DNA of 64,000 nt from Geojedonia sp051814705 (GTDB lineage: Bacteria > Bacteroidota > Bacteroidia > Flavobacteriales > Flavobacteriaceae). Of this stretch, positions 24,238-34,081 are shown in pieces. The position numbers were made by a program, and so were the translations under genes. The number at the start of each line of letters is the position of its first letter. Positions within the stretch are counted from its first letter, which is position 1. The notes below the pieces were generated by a model that was not told the origin of the DNA, did no database searches, and saw only the letters and a program-made list of their open reading frames with translations. The stretch spans positions 434,001 through 498,000 of the forward strand of contig JBPWQW010000001.1 of assembly GCA_051814705.1 (NCBI GenBank), in the 5' to 3' direction.

Positions 24238-26598
24238 ATGAAACAGCTCGTATTACTTCTTTTTATTTTTGCTTCAACTATTAGCATTGCTCAAAATCAA
24301 AATCAGTCCCAACTTTCCATTGATGAAATCATGAAAGGCGAAGACTTTGTAGGCTATTTACCAACAGGTGTTGAATGGTCAGACAATAGCCAAGAGATTT
24401 ATTTTAGTTGGAATCCCGACCAAGACACCATTCGTTCAACTTATGGAGTTAACATCCAATCCAAAGCGATTCACAAACTTTCTTTTGAGGAGTTAAAACA
24501 AAAACCAAATGATGGCGACTATTCAAAAGATTTTAAATGGAAAGTCTATGAAAAAGGTGGTGATCTTTTTTTAATGGATCTTACAAGCTATTCTTCTAAA
24601 AGAATAACAAATACACTTGCTAGAGAGTCCAATCCACAATTCTCTGGTGACCAAAAATCGATTGTTTATCAAGAAGACAACAACTTTTTTAAGTGGGACA
24701 TCACAACGGGAAGCACAACTCAACTTACCGATTTCAAAACAGGAAAAGAGAAAAAAGAGTCTAAATTAAGCGATCAAGATCAATTTCTGGAAGATGACCA
24801 ATTAAAGTATTTCGACGTGCTTGAAAAACGAAAAAATGAAAACGATGCCGAGAAATACCGAAGAGAACAAACCGCATTTGATCGACCCGAACCCATTTAT
24901 ACCGGTGACAAAATATTAAGAGGCGAAAGTATTACTCCCAATCTTAACTATGTGGTCTATAATTTATACACCTCGCCAAATGATAAAAATACTGCTGTTC
25001 CAGATTATGTCACACAAAGTGGCTATACCACCGATTTAAATTCCAGAAGTAAAGTGGGTGGCCCACAATATACTTCGGAAAGTTGGATCCTAAACTTAAA
25101 TTCTGGTGTGACTTACCAGATCAAAACGGACTCCATAGAAGGCATTTTTGACAAACCAACATATCTAAAAGAATATGCAGAAAATCTATCAGAATACAAA
25201 GATACTTACGACAGCCCTCGAAAAGTTTCCATAAGCTCTCCTGTGTTTTCTCAAGATGGAAAAGCAGTGGTTAATATCACTTCAGAAGATTATAAAGACC
25301 GTTGGATCATGCTTTTGGATCTTTCTGACGGGAGTCTTAAACTTATTGACCGACAACATGACGATGCTTGGATTGGTGGTCCAGGGGTAGGTTGGTTTTC
25401 CAGAGCTGATATGGGTTGGATTGACAATGCTACGATTTGGTTCAAATCGGAAAAAACAGGATACGCTCATTTATATACCGCCAACGTCAATACCGGCAAT
25501 ATTAAAGCCTTAACTCAAGGAAACTTTGAGATCCTTAATGTCAGTTTATCCAAGGACAAAAAAACATTTTACATTACCAGCAATAAGGTAAGTCCACATG
25601 AACAGCACTTCTATCATCTTCCAGTTAAAGGTGGTGAAATGAAACAGATTACCACCAAAAAAGGCGGCCATGAGGTTACCATCTCTCCAGACGAAAAGCA
25701 ATTGGCCATTCGCTATTCTTACACCAATAAACCTTGGGAATTGTACGTGATGCCTAATAAAGCAGGGGCAGAAATGGTTCAACTTACCAAATCGACTACC
25801 GATACTTTTAACACTTACCCTTGGATGGATTCTGAAATCATACATTTTACAGCTCGAGATGGTGTGAGCGTTCCAGCCACATTGTACAAACCAAAAGCGG
25901 GCAACGATAATGGCGCGGCAATCATTTTTGTGCATGGAGCAGGTTATACACAAAATGTGCACTATTGGTGGCCGTCTTATTACCGTGAGTATATGTTTCA
26001 TAACTTTCTTGCGGATAATGGCTATACCGTTTTGGCAATAGATTATAGAGCAAGTGAAGGTTATGGCCGCGATTGGAGAACTGCAATTTACCGACATATG
26101 GGTGGTAAAGATTTGGAAGATCAAATTGATGGTGCCAAATATTTGGTTGAAAAACAAGGTGTTGATAAAAACCGTTTGGGTATTTATGGCGGGTCTTATG
26201 GTGGATTTATGACCTTAATGGCCTTGTTTACTGCTCCAGACACCTTTAAAAGTGGTGCTGCTTTACGATCGGTAACCGATTGGGCACATTATAACCATGG
26301 TTACACAGCCAACATTTTAAACACCCCAATTGAAGATCCAAAGGCTTATCAAAAAAGTTCTCCCATATATTTTGCCGAAGGATTACAAGGTCATTTATTG
26401 ATGCTTCATGGAATGATTGATCGAAACGTACATTTTCAGGATGTCGTGCGATTATCCCAACGTTTGATCGAACTGAAAAAGGAAAACTGGGAACTCTCTG
26501 TGTTTCCTTTAGAAGATCATGGTTTTGTCGAAGCCTCTAGTTGGTCTGACGAATACAGACGTATTTATAAATTGTTTGAGGAGACCCTAAAAGAGTAA
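24238..26598 (+). CDS. Prolyl oligopeptidase family (S9) serine peptidase, exported
   Basis: A 786-residue peptidase with signal peptide (1-19, ending SIAQ), an N-terminal beta-propeller-type region (~30-530) and an alpha/beta-hydrolase C-terminus. Catalytic triad by position: Ser653 in GGSYGG, Asp728 in MIDRN and His761 in EDHGF. This fits dipeptidyl-peptidase IV or acylaminoacyl-peptidase-like enzymes of Bacteroidota that trim oligopeptides in the periplasm. No transmembrane anchor beyond the signal peptide. Monocistronic. Confidence 0.92.
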   Translation: MKQLVLLLFIFASTISIAQNQNQSQLSIDEIMKGEDFVGYLPTGVEWSDNSQEIYFSWNPDQDTIRSTYGVNIQSKAIHKLSFEELKQKPNDGDYSKDFKWKVYEKGGDLFLMDLTSYSSKRITNTLARESNPQFSGDQKSIVYQEDNNFFKWDITTGSTTQLTDFKTGKEKKESKLSDQDQFLEDDQLKYFDVLEKRKNENDAEKYRREQTAFDRPEPIYTGDKILRGESITPNLNYVVYNLYTSPNDKNTAVPDYVTQSGYTTDLNSRSKVGGPQYTSESWILNLNSGVTYQIKTDSIEGIFDKPTYLKEYAENLSEYKDTYDSPRKVSISSPVFSQDGKAVVNITSEDYKDRWIMLLDLSDGSLKLIDRQHDDAWIGGPGVGWFSRADMGWIDNATIWFKSEKTGYAHLYTANVNTGNIKALTQGNFEILNVSLSKDKKTFYITSNKVSPHEQHFYHLPVKGGEMKQITTKKGGHEVTISPDEKQLAIRYSYTNKPWELYVMPNKAGAEMVQLTKSTTDTFNTYPWMDSEIIHFTARDGVSVPATLYKPKAGNDNGAAIIFVHGAGYTQNVHYWWPSYYREYMFHNFLADNGYTVLAIDYRASEGYGRDWRTAIYRHMGGKDLEDQIDGAKYLVEKQGVDKNRLGIYGGSYGGFMTLMALFTAPDTFKSGAALRSVTDWAHYNHGYTANILNTPIEDPKAYQKSSPIYFAEGLQGHLLMLHGMIDRNVHFQDVVRLSQRLIELKKENWELSVFPLEDHGFVEASSWSDEYRRIYKLFEETLKE

Positions 26599-26639
26599 AA
26601 ACCCTAACCGTGTTAAAAAATTAGTTGAACTAAAATTAA

Positions 26640-26655
26640 CCCTGAATATTCGGGG
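26640..26655. repeat. Short palindrome
   Basis: CCCTGAATATTCGGGG is a near-perfect palindrome between the S9 peptidase and the T9SS protein genes. It may be a weak hairpin or a protein-binding site. Confidence 0.35.
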
Positions 26656-26702
26656 ATATAAACCATAAATAACTTCTTACTAAAAATTAAAAAAAATAAA
26701 AT

Positions 26703-27578
26703 ATGAAAAAAAATTACGTTTCAACTTTCTTGACTATTAGCCTTTCACTTTTAATCGGCCAGTCTGCTATTGCCCAATCTATTGAGGATTTTGAAACAGA
26801 GTCTGGCGGAGCTACTACTTTTACTGATGGAGGGCAAACATTTACCATATCCAGTACGGTAGGTGAAAATTATAATGTATTCACTGATGGTTATTCAGAA
26901 AGTTTCTCCACGGATTCTTGCATTAGTTGTGGTTGGAATGGATCAAATCCTGACAATAAATTTATTGACAATTCTGGTGGGGGAAATAATAATGGAGACG
27001 ATAATGGAAGTAGTTTTACTATTGTTACTGGAGGTGCAGAAATTGGGGTCACTTCTTTATATCTATTTTGTTCGACAAACTTTAATGAACCTCATTCTGG
27101 CAGTATTACATTTACGGGTAAAAAAGCTGGAATAACTCAATATTCATTTACAAAAAATTCTGGATTTTCAAATGTAACTACTTTTAGTCCAAATAATGGA
27201 TTTACATATATAGATTTTGCTACGGAAGGCAGTTCAGATTTTACACAAATTAAAATAGACGAATTGGTGTTTACAAGTACAGGTAATTTAGACTACATGG
27301 CACTTGACGCTTTTTCATGGGCTCCAGGAAACACTTTATCTGTTAGTAATATGACATTATCAACCAAAAATGAAGTCTATCCCAACCCTTCTTCCGAATT
27401 TATAAGCGTATCCGAATTAAACACCTCCAAAAATTACAAAATTTATAATGTCTTAGGGCATGAAATTAGTCAAGGAAGCATTAACAAAAACGAAAAAATT
27501 AATATTCAAAATTTCGCAAATGGATTATACTTTATTCATTTTGAGGACGGTATCATAAAAAAATTCATGAAAAAATAA
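26703..27578 (+). CDS. T9SS-secreted protein (type A C-terminal sorting domain)
   Basis: A 291-residue secreted protein: signal peptide 1-25 (ending AIAQ), a ~190-residue beta-rich middle part of no family I recognise (rich in Gly, Asn, Ser, Thr; GGGNNNGDDNG near 98-108), and a C-terminal type IX sorting domain (~222-291) with YPNPSSEF, YKIYNVLGHEI and FANGLYFIHFEDG. It would be exported by Sec, cross the outer membrane through the T9SS, and be attached to the cell surface or released. Followed by a long hairpin terminator. Confidence 0.9.
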   Translation: MKKNYVSTFLTISLSLLIGQSAIAQSIEDFETESGGATTFTDGGQTFTISSTVGENYNVFTDGYSESFSTDSCISCGWNGSNPDNKFIDNSGGGNNNGDDNGSSFTIVTGGAEIGVTSLYLFCSTNFNEPHSGSITFTGKKAGITQYSFTKNSGFSNVTTFSPNNGFTYIDFATEGSSDFTQIKIDELVFTSTGNLDYMALDAFSWAPGNTLSVSNMTLSTKNEVYPNPSSEFISVSELNTSKNYKIYNVLGHEISQGSINKNEKINIQNFANGLYFIHFEDGIIKKFMKK

Positions 27579-27613
27579 AGTTTTACTTTATTAAGTAGAC
27601 ATACTACCTAAAC

Positions 27614-27676
27614 ACTCAACCTTCTTGTAAAACATTAATTAATGTTGAATTTGTGCAAGAAGTTTGAGTTTTTTTT
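27614..27676 (+). terminator. Long intrinsic terminator
   Basis: A 14-base stem (27614-27627 with 27656-27669, one mismatch) encloses an inner palindrome ACATTAATTAATGT and is followed by eight T. It ends the T9SS cargo gene. Confidence 0.8.
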
Positions 27677-27718
27677 AATCAATATGATCGCCTACCTAAT
27701 CAGCATTTAAATTGATGT

Positions 27719-29134
27719 CTATTTCCATCCCCCACCAAGGGCTTCGTATAAATCAACCACAGTTAACAATTGTTGCAGTTTGCTGTCTATCACATTCAAT
27801 TCTGCGTTTAAAGCGCTCTGTCTTGCGGTCAACAAATCCAAATAATTGGCATAGCCATTTTTTAGCAATTCTTCTGAGTTAGTTTCGGCGCGACGTAAGG
27901 CTTCCACTTCGTTTTGCCTGTATTCAAACTTTTTGGTTTCGGCGTTATAAGCAAATAAGGCATTAGAAACTTCATTCCCAGCTACCAACAGCGATTTTTT
28001 AAAGTTTAACAAGGCTTGTTCTTGTTGTGCCTTGGCGACTTCATATTGGGTTTTAATTTTGCGTTGATTAAAAATAGGCTGTGTCAATCCACCAATCATA
28101 GTGGCAAACAAGGAGTTGCCATTTAACCATTTGTCCAGTTCTACACTTTGAAAGCCACCAGTGGCTGAAATGGTCAATGAGGGGTAAAAATTACTTTTCG
28201 CCACATTGGTAAGTTGAAAAGATTCCATTAAACCATATTCAGCAGCCATCACATCAGGTCTGTTGTTCAATAAGCTTGCTGGAACCCCCAATTTCATATC
28301 GGCAGTAATCGCCTGTGTTTCAAGCTTGCTTCTATCTATTCGTTCTGGTGCTTTTCCTAAAAGAATGCTCAATATATTTTCAGTTTTAAAAATAGCAGTC
28401 TCAATATCCACCTGTAACGCTTTTGCACTATTGTATTGCGCGATATTTTGGTCTACCGCAACTTGTGTGACCTGTCCTGCTTCTTTTAAAGCTTTAATTG
28501 TTTCTACACTGCTCTCTCTTGTTGCAATAGTTTGGTTAGTAACTTCTAATTGTGCATCTAATGCCAATAACTTGTAATAGGTATTTGCAATACTAGAAAT
28601 TAACTGCGTTTTCACAACTTGATGCCCTGCTACACTTTGCAAATAAGCAGCTTGTGTTGCTCTTTTATTGCTTCTTATTTTTCCCCAAATATCGGCTTCC
28701 CAGGATAACCTTGCCGATAAATCAAATTGCTCTATGGAGCCATTGTACAAAGCCCCGAGCTGACTGTTTTTTGCCAACTCCTGATGGGTTAAAGAGGCAT
28801 TGGCTGTAATGCTTGGTAATTGTCCTGCTTTTCCTTGTTTCAAATAAGCATCAGCAGCAGCCATTTGTTGGATGGCAATACGAATATCGATATTATTTTT
28901 TAAGCCTTCTTCAATATATTGTGTCAAAAAAGGGTCGGTGAACATGGCTTTCCACGACACATTGGCCATGGACACACTGTCGGTCGGCAATTGGTCTGTT
29001 CTGTATAAGCTTTGGGTCTCGTCAAAGGTTGGTCGCTTATACTCTTTAGCCACAAAACAACTTTGTAATGTTAACGCGACAATCAATAATAGTGCTCCTT
29101 TACTAAAATTTCTATGTTTTATAATTGACTTCAT
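27719..29134 (-). CDS. RND efflux outer-membrane factor (TolC/NodT family lipoprotein)
   Basis: A 471-residue outer-membrane channel of the tripartite pump encoded just upstream. Signal peptide with lipobox LQSC, Cys26; two outer-membrane-efflux repeats with long helices (LDLSARLSWEADIWGKIRSNKRA near 128-150, LLNNRPDVMAAEYGLMES near 283-300). Ends YEALGGGWK, typical of NodT-family factors. Its start is 5 bases after the RND gene stop, so it is cotranscribed. Confidence 0.94.
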   Translation of the reverse strand: MKSIIKHRNFSKGALLLIVALTLQSCFVAKEYKRPTFDETQSLYRTDQLPTDSVSMANVSWKAMFTDPFLTQYIEEGLKNNIDIRIAIQQMAAADAYLKQGKAGQLPSITANASLTHQELAKNSQLGALYNGSIEQFDLSARLSWEADIWGKIRSNKRATQAAYLQSVAGHQVVKTQLISSIANTYYKLLALDAQLEVTNQTIATRESSVETIKALKEAGQVTQVAVDQNIAQYNSAKALQVDIETAIFKTENILSILLGKAPERIDRSKLETQAITADMKLGVPASLLNNRPDVMAAEYGLMESFQLTNVAKSNFYPSLTISATGGFQSVELDKWLNGNSLFATMIGGLTQPIFNQRKIKTQYEVAKAQQEQALLNFKKSLLVAGNEVSNALFAYNAETKKFEYRQNEVEALRRAETNSEELLKNGYANYLDLLTARQSALNAELNVIDSKLQQLLTVVDLYEALGGGWK

Positions 29135-29139
29135 TGTTC

Positions 29140-32100
29140 TTAATCTTCAATAGTTTGAATGGCTGGTTTACTTGAAATTTTTTCCTGTAACCACTGAAAT
29201 AAAATAAATAGAATTGGAATTACGAATACGCCTATTACCGTACCAATTAACATCCCTCCAACAGCACCGGTTCCAATGGAATTATTCCCTTCAGCTCCAA
29301 CACCTTTTGATAATACTAATGGCATTAATCCTAAAATGAAGGCAAATGAGGTCATTAAAATTGGTCGTAACCGTGCTTTTGCACCATGAATAGCGGCATT
29401 AACAATGGCTTCACCTTTCCGCCTTCTTTGAAGTGCAAACTCCACAATAAGTATGGCATTTTTAGCAAGGAGGCCAATAAGCATAATTAATGCAATTTGG
29501 AAATAAATATTGTTTTCCAATCCAAAAAATTTAGTGCTTATATAAGCTCCAAAAACTCCAAAAGGCAAAGATAGTACTACAGCGAAAGGCAATAAGTAAC
29601 TCTCATATTGAGCGCTTAATAAAAAGTAAACAAACAAAATGCTTAATATAAAAATAAAGGTGGTTTGGTTCCCGGCATTGACTTCTTCACGGGTTAAACC
29701 TGAATAAGCAACCGAATAATTACTGGGTAATTTGGACACTTCCTCTTCAATAACCCTAATGGCATCACCAGTACTAAAACCAGGGTTAGCGGCTCCCGTT
29801 ATGGTTGTTGAGTTAAATAAATTAAAACGCGTAACAGATTGTGGTCCATACACTCTTTTTAAAGCTACAAACTGTGTAATAGGTGTCATGTCGCCAGAAT
29901 CGGTTCTCACATACATCCCATTTAAATCGTCAACATCTGCTCTATCATGAGGTAGTGATTGTATATAAACACGGTATTGCTTTCCGAAACGGGCAAAATC
30001 TGATGCATATACGCCACCAATATAACCTTGTAATGTTGAAAAAATACTGTTAACAGGAACTCCCTTTTCTTTCGCTAAAGGCACATTAATTTCCATTTCG
30101 TACTGAGGATAATTCGTGTTGAAAGCAGATTGAGCATATTGAATTTCTGGATGCTTCATTAAGGCCTTGCTAAACTCTTGATTAGCTTGATCTAAATCTG
30201 AAAATTCGCCCCCAAATTTGTCTAATAAATTGACTTCAAAACCAGCAGAATTACCAAACCCTCTAATACTTGGTGGTGAGAAGAAAATAATGTTTGCTTC
30301 TGGTATAGAAGCTGCGAGTCCAAATAATTCACCCCTAATAGCTTCTGCTGAAACTGAAGGATCCTTACGCTCTTTCCAATCACTAAGCTTTACAAATCCC
30401 ATAGCGAAATTATTACCTGCTCCACTAATTAAGCTACGTCCTTTTACAAAAGACACACCAACAACACCAGGAATACTGTTGGCTTTCTTATATAATTGAT
30501 TTGTTACTTCTTCCGTTCTATCTAGAGAAGCACCCGCTGGTAACTCTATGTTGGCAAAAATAACTCCTCTATCTTCATTAGGTACAAATCCTGTTGGTGT
30601 TGTGTTTGCTGCCCAAAATATACCGACTACGGCTAACACTAATAATAGTACAGGAATCCATTTTCTTTTGTATAAAAACTGAAGTGATTTCCCGTATCTA
30701 TCTACTGTAGCGTTAAATCCACGATTAAAAAGTGTGTAAAAACGTTTTAATGGTCCTTTACCTTTTAAAGCTTCATCATCATGTGGTTTTAAGACCAAGG
30801 CACAAAGCGCTGGACTTAATGTTAACGCATTTACAGCCGAGATAAGAATGGCAATGATTAAGGTCACACCAAATTGCTCATAAAACACCCCTGTAGGTCC
30901 CTTTACAAACGTTACTGGAATAAATACGGCCGCCATTACTAAAGTAATAGAAACAATGGCCCCAGAAATTTCATTCATGGCTGTTAATGTCGCTGTTTTA
31001 GCGTTCTTTTCGCCTTGATCTATTTTAGCATGAACCGCTTCAACAACCACAATGGCATCATCTACCACAATACCAATAGCCAATACTAGTGCAAATAATG
31101 TTAATAGATTAATGGAGTACCCAAAAATGTTCAGGAAGAAAAAGGTTCCTATTATGGATACTGGTACAGCAATAGCGGGGATTAATGTTGAACGGAAATC
31201 TTGTAAAAAGAGAAACACCACCAAAAACACCAATAAAAATGCTTCTAAAAGCGTGGTAATAACCTTAGTTATAGAAGCATTTAAAAATAAACTTGTATCA
31301 TATGGAATAAAAATATGTAATCCATCTGGCAAATCATTTTCAATTTTGCCTAACTCAGTTTTAACATTTTCAATAATAACTTGTGCATTAGACCCTTTGG
31401 TTTGAAAAATACCCATAAACACAGCGGGATGCCCTTGACTCTTTGCATTAGATGCATAAGATTGTGCCCCTAACTCTATAGTTGCAACATCGTTTAAACG
31501 CAAAAATTCTCCATTTCCCAACGCTTTTATGACAATATCTTCATATTGTTTTGCCTCTTTAAAACGTCCACTATAGGTTAATGTATATGAAAATGCCTCG
31601 CCATTATTTTCGCCTAAAGAACCTGCTGCAGCTTCTAAGTTTTGCTCATGTAGAGCTGCTGTAATATCGGAAGGTATTAAATTATAGGCTGCTAATTTTT
31701 CTGGTTTTAACCAAATACGCATGGCGTAATCTTGTTGAGAAAACACACTAACCTCGCCAACGCCTTTTATACGCTGTAATGCAGGAATGACGTTTATCTT
31801 TAAATAATTCTGAATAAAAGTAGCATCATAATTATCGCTATCTGTATACATAGACAAGAACATTAAAGCACTTGTCTCTTGCTTTTGAGTGGTTACACCC
31901 GTTTGTTTAACTTCTTGTGGTAATAATGGATTTGCTCTCGCTACACGGTTTTGAACGTTTACTGCAGCAATATCCGCATCTATACTTTGGTCAAAATATA
32001 CAGTAATATTAGCAGAACCATTATTTGAAGCTGTAGACGTAATGTAGGTCATGCCTTCTGCACCATTAATCTGCTCTTCTATAGGAATGATGACACTTTC

Positions 32101-32274
32101 TAAAACTGTTTCTGCGTTAGCTCCAGGATAAGCTGCTGTCACTCTAATGGTGGGAGGTGCAATATCTGGATATTCTTCTATTGGCAAACTTGCGATACTG
32201 ATTACACCAAGTAGTACTATAATAATAGAAATAACTGTTGAAAGAACCGGCCTTTCAATAAAGGTTTTTAACAT
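29140..32274 (-). CDS. RND efflux permease (HAE1/AcrB type)
   Basis: A 1044-residue inner-membrane proton-drug antiporter. It begins FIERPVLSTVISIIIVLLG (TM1) and has the two-fold repeat of RND pumps. The paired proton-relay aspartates lie in TM4 (GIVVDDAIVVVEA, near 400-412). Porter regions include GFVPNEDRG near 565-573. Belongs to the hydrophobe/amphiphile exporters; substrates such as detergents, dyes or antibiotics are likely but not read from sequence. Flanked by its membrane-fusion and outer-membrane partners, 11 and 5 bases apart. Confidence 0.96.
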   Translation of the reverse strand: MLKTFIERPVLSTVISIIIVLLGVISIASLPIEEYPDIAPPTIRVTAAYPGANAETVLESVIIPIEEQINGAEGMTYITSTASNNGSANITVYFDQSIDADIAAVNVQNRVARANPLLPQEVKQTGVTTQKQETSALMFLSMYTDSDNYDATFIQNYLKINVIPALQRIKGVGEVSVFSQQDYAMRIWLKPEKLAAYNLIPSDITAALHEQNLEAAAGSLGENNGEAFSYTLTYSGRFKEAKQYEDIVIKALGNGEFLRLNDVATIELGAQSYASNAKSQGHPAVFMGIFQTKGSNAQVIIENVKTELGKIENDLPDGLHIFIPYDTSLFLNASITKVITTLLEAFLLVFLVVFLFLQDFRSTLIPAIAVPVSIIGTFFFLNIFGYSINLLTLFALVLAIGIVVDDAIVVVEAVHAKIDQGEKNAKTATLTAMNEISGAIVSITLVMAAVFIPVTFVKGPTGVFYEQFGVTLIIAILISAVNALTLSPALCALVLKPHDDEALKGKGPLKRFYTLFNRGFNATVDRYGKSLQFLYKRKWIPVLLLVLAVVGIFWAANTTPTGFVPNEDRGVIFANIELPAGASLDRTEEVTNQLYKKANSIPGVVGVSFVKGRSLISGAGNNFAMGFVKLSDWKERKDPSVSAEAIRGELFGLAASIPEANIIFFSPPSIRGFGNSAGFEVNLLDKFGGEFSDLDQANQEFSKALMKHPEIQYAQSAFNTNYPQYEMEINVPLAKEKGVPVNSIFSTLQGYIGGVYASDFARFGKQYRVYIQSLPHDRADVDDLNGMYVRTDSGDMTPITQFVALKRVYGPQSVTRFNLFNSTTITGAANPGFSTGDAIRVIEEEVSKLPSNYSVAYSGLTREEVNAGNQTTFIFILSILFVYFLLSAQYESYLLPFAVVLSLPFGVFGAYISTKFFGLENNIYFQIALIMLIGLLAKNAILIVEFALQRRRKGEAIVNAAIHGAKARLRPILMTSFAFILGLMPLVLSKGVGAEGNNSIGTGAVGGMLIGTVIGVFVIPILFILFQWLQEKISSKPAIQTIED

Positions 32275-32285
32275 AATACAAGTTT

Positions 32286-33413
32286 CTAGTTTTTAAATAA
32301 TGTAGCTACGGGTTTAATGGCTTCGTCAAAAGATATTTCCTGTGGTGAGATGTCCATTCCATTTTTCAACTTACCAACCCCAGAAACAATGATTTTATCA
32401 TTGACTTCTACTCCAGATTCTATAACATATAAATTATCAATTGTCGTTTTTACTTTAACAATTGAAGTGATAACCTTGTTGTCATCTCCAAGTTTGAACA
32501 ACATTATATTTCCTTGTTGCTCGTAAGTTGCCGCTTGAGGAATCACAGTCACATTTTCGTAAATCGTTGGAATTTGAATTTTACCACTATTACCATTGGT
32601 CACCAACTGATTTGGATTATCAAAAATAGCTCTAAAACTTACCGTTCCTGTATTTTGATTAATTTGCCCAGAACTGGTTTGAATTTTTCCTTTTTCAGAA
32701 TACATGCTTCCATTGGCTAGTATTAAGTTGACTTCTGGGAAATTGGCTAGTTTCTCTTTTAAACTTTTCCCTTCAGCATGCTGTAGAAAGTCTAAATATT
32801 GTGTTTCATTTAAACTAAAAAACGCATACACTTTACTAATATCACTAACAGTAGTCAATGGATTAGGATCGCTTGGACTAACCAAAGAACCTTCTCTAAA
32901 TTTTATAGCACCAACATAACCATCAACAGGACTTTTAACAGTAGCATAATCGATACTAGCAACAATACTACTGTAATTGGCTTTTGCTTGTGCCACATTC
33001 GCTTTTGCAGTTTCTAATTGTACTGGGCTAATGATATTTTTTTCTACAAGTGGGATTAATTTATCGACCTCTACTTGTGCTACATTAATACGTGCTTTTG
33101 CAGCACCTGCATCTTGACTTAAAGACTGTGTTTCTAATTTAAATAGCACTTGACCTTTTCGTACTTTTTGACCTTCATCTACTAATACTTGTTGAATATA
33201 ACCAGAGGTCTTTGCTCTAACATCACTATTGATGACACCTTCTATATTTGTTGGATATTCTTGATAACCTGTTACGGTTTTATTTTGAATTTGTGCCACA
33301 GGAAAAGACTCTGGAGGTGCCTGCGCTACTTGCTGCTCTTGTTTATTACCACAACTTGATAACACGAAAGCTAAACATAAAGTTGCTATTGAATATAGGT
33401 TGATCTTTTTCAT
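32286..33413 (-). CDS. RND periplasmic adaptor (membrane fusion protein), lipoprotein
   Basis: A 375-residue adaptor linking the RND pump to the outer-membrane factor. Lipobox SSC, Cys21. Barrel-sandwich hybrid halves (VRAKTSGYIQQVLVDEGQKVRKGQVL near 65-90; ATVKSPVDGYVGAIKF near 158-173), a helical hairpin between them, then beta-barrel and membrane-proximal domains. Ends SPQEISFDEAIKPVATLFKN. It lies between the regulator and the pump genes with 9- and 11-base gaps. Confidence 0.95.
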   Translation of the reverse strand: MKKINLYSIATLCLAFVLSSCGNKQEQQVAQAPPESFPVAQIQNKTVTGYQEYPTNIEGVINSDVRAKTSGYIQQVLVDEGQKVRKGQVLFKLETQSLSQDAGAAKARINVAQVEVDKLIPLVEKNIISPVQLETAKANVAQAKANYSSIVASIDYATVKSPVDGYVGAIKFREGSLVSPSDPNPLTTVSDISKVYAFFSLNETQYLDFLQHAEGKSLKEKLANFPEVNLILANGSMYSEKGKIQTSSGQINQNTGTVSFRAIFDNPNQLVTNGNSGKIQIPTIYENVTVIPQAATYEQQGNIMLFKLGDDNKVITSIVKVKTTIDNLYVIESGVEVNDKIIVSGVGKLKNGMDISPQEISFDEAIKPVATLFKN

Positions 33414-33422
33414 TCTATTTGA

Positions 33423-33923
33423 TTATAATTTATTGTGCTTTTCTATGGTTTTTTCTCTTAATCTTAATATTGATTTTGTGGCTTCATCTAAAAATTGAAT
33501 GTACCCATCATGAAATTCTAAATCGAATTGTGTCGACTCATCAGGGTTATTTAAATTCGCCTTTTCTTTATAATCCTTAATTTCTATATGAAGTTCCCTA
33601 TGAGCAGACCAAGTTTCTATCATATTATCTATACTTTGAATAATTGAGTCTTGGTTTATTATGAAATATTTTTTACGGTCTCCTAAGTTTGTGAAATAAA
33701 CAATTTTCTTTAAATCCTGTAGATGATTTAAATGGGTTGATATGGTGCTTTTACTTGCACAAAGCTGGGATACTAAATCCTCGAAAGTTGTTCCAACCTT
33801 TCCTGTTAATATGATATACGACAAAATACGAGCCGCTACTGGTGCCAATTTATCCTTGTTCTCAATTAACACCCCTAATTTTTCAACTAGAGCTTTCTTT
33901 TTACTACATATACTATCGGGCAT
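33423..33923 (-). CDS. GbsR/MarR-type transcriptional regulator of the efflux operon
   Basis: A 166-residue winged-helix protein. The DNA-binding part is near 40-95 (FEDLVSQLCASKSTISTHLNHL) and is followed by long helices for dimerisation. The N-terminus (ICSKKKALVEKLGVLIE) fits the GbsR subgroup. It is the first gene of the RND operon, so it probably represses its own promoter, where a palindrome overlaps the -33 region (33950-33976), and is relieved by a pump substrate. Confidence 0.88.
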   Translation of the reverse strand: MPDSICSKKKALVEKLGVLIENKDKLAPVAARILSYIILTGKVGTTFEDLVSQLCASKSTISTHLNHLQDLKKIVYFTNLGDRKKYFIINQDSIIQSIDNMIETWSAHRELHIEIKDYKEKANLNNPDESTQFDLEFHDGYIQFLDEATKSILRLREKTIEKHNKL

Positions 33924-33940
33924 GACTGTAATATTTTGTG

Positions 33941-33976
33941 CAAATATAATTTAGGTTCGTTTTGTACCGAACTAAA
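33941..33976 (-). promoter_or_regulatory. Promoter and operator of the RND efflux operon
   Basis: On the minus strand TATATTTG (33941-33948) is a full -7 match, 18 bases before the regulator ATG. Immediately upstream, 33950-33976 is an imperfect palindrome (TTTAGGTTCG facing CGAACTAAA, one-base offset) that covers the place of the -33 box; it is a good candidate operator for the GbsR-type regulator. Confidence 0.6.
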
Positions 33977-34036
33977 CGAAGTTAAATTTATGTTAATTGT
34001 CTTCTAAAAAATTGTGCTAAGGTAAATGGAAGTCAT

Positions 34037-34058
34037 AAAAAAACACCTCATGGTGTTT
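34037..34058 (-). terminator. Intrinsic terminator (minus strand)
   Basis: AAACACC-TCAT-GGTGTTT (34041-34058) forms a perfect 7-base stem and is followed on the minus strand by a T-run. It ends the 34082-34411 gene. Confidence 0.7.
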
Positions 34059-34081
34059 GAAGTGTTTTTAAATTAATTGGA

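Noticed and set aside
25546..26157. 203-codon open frame on the minus strand inside the S9 peptidase gene
   Set aside because: It lies antisense to the catalytic domain of a fully conserved peptidase; its translation shows no domain or signal and follows from codon bias of the real gene.
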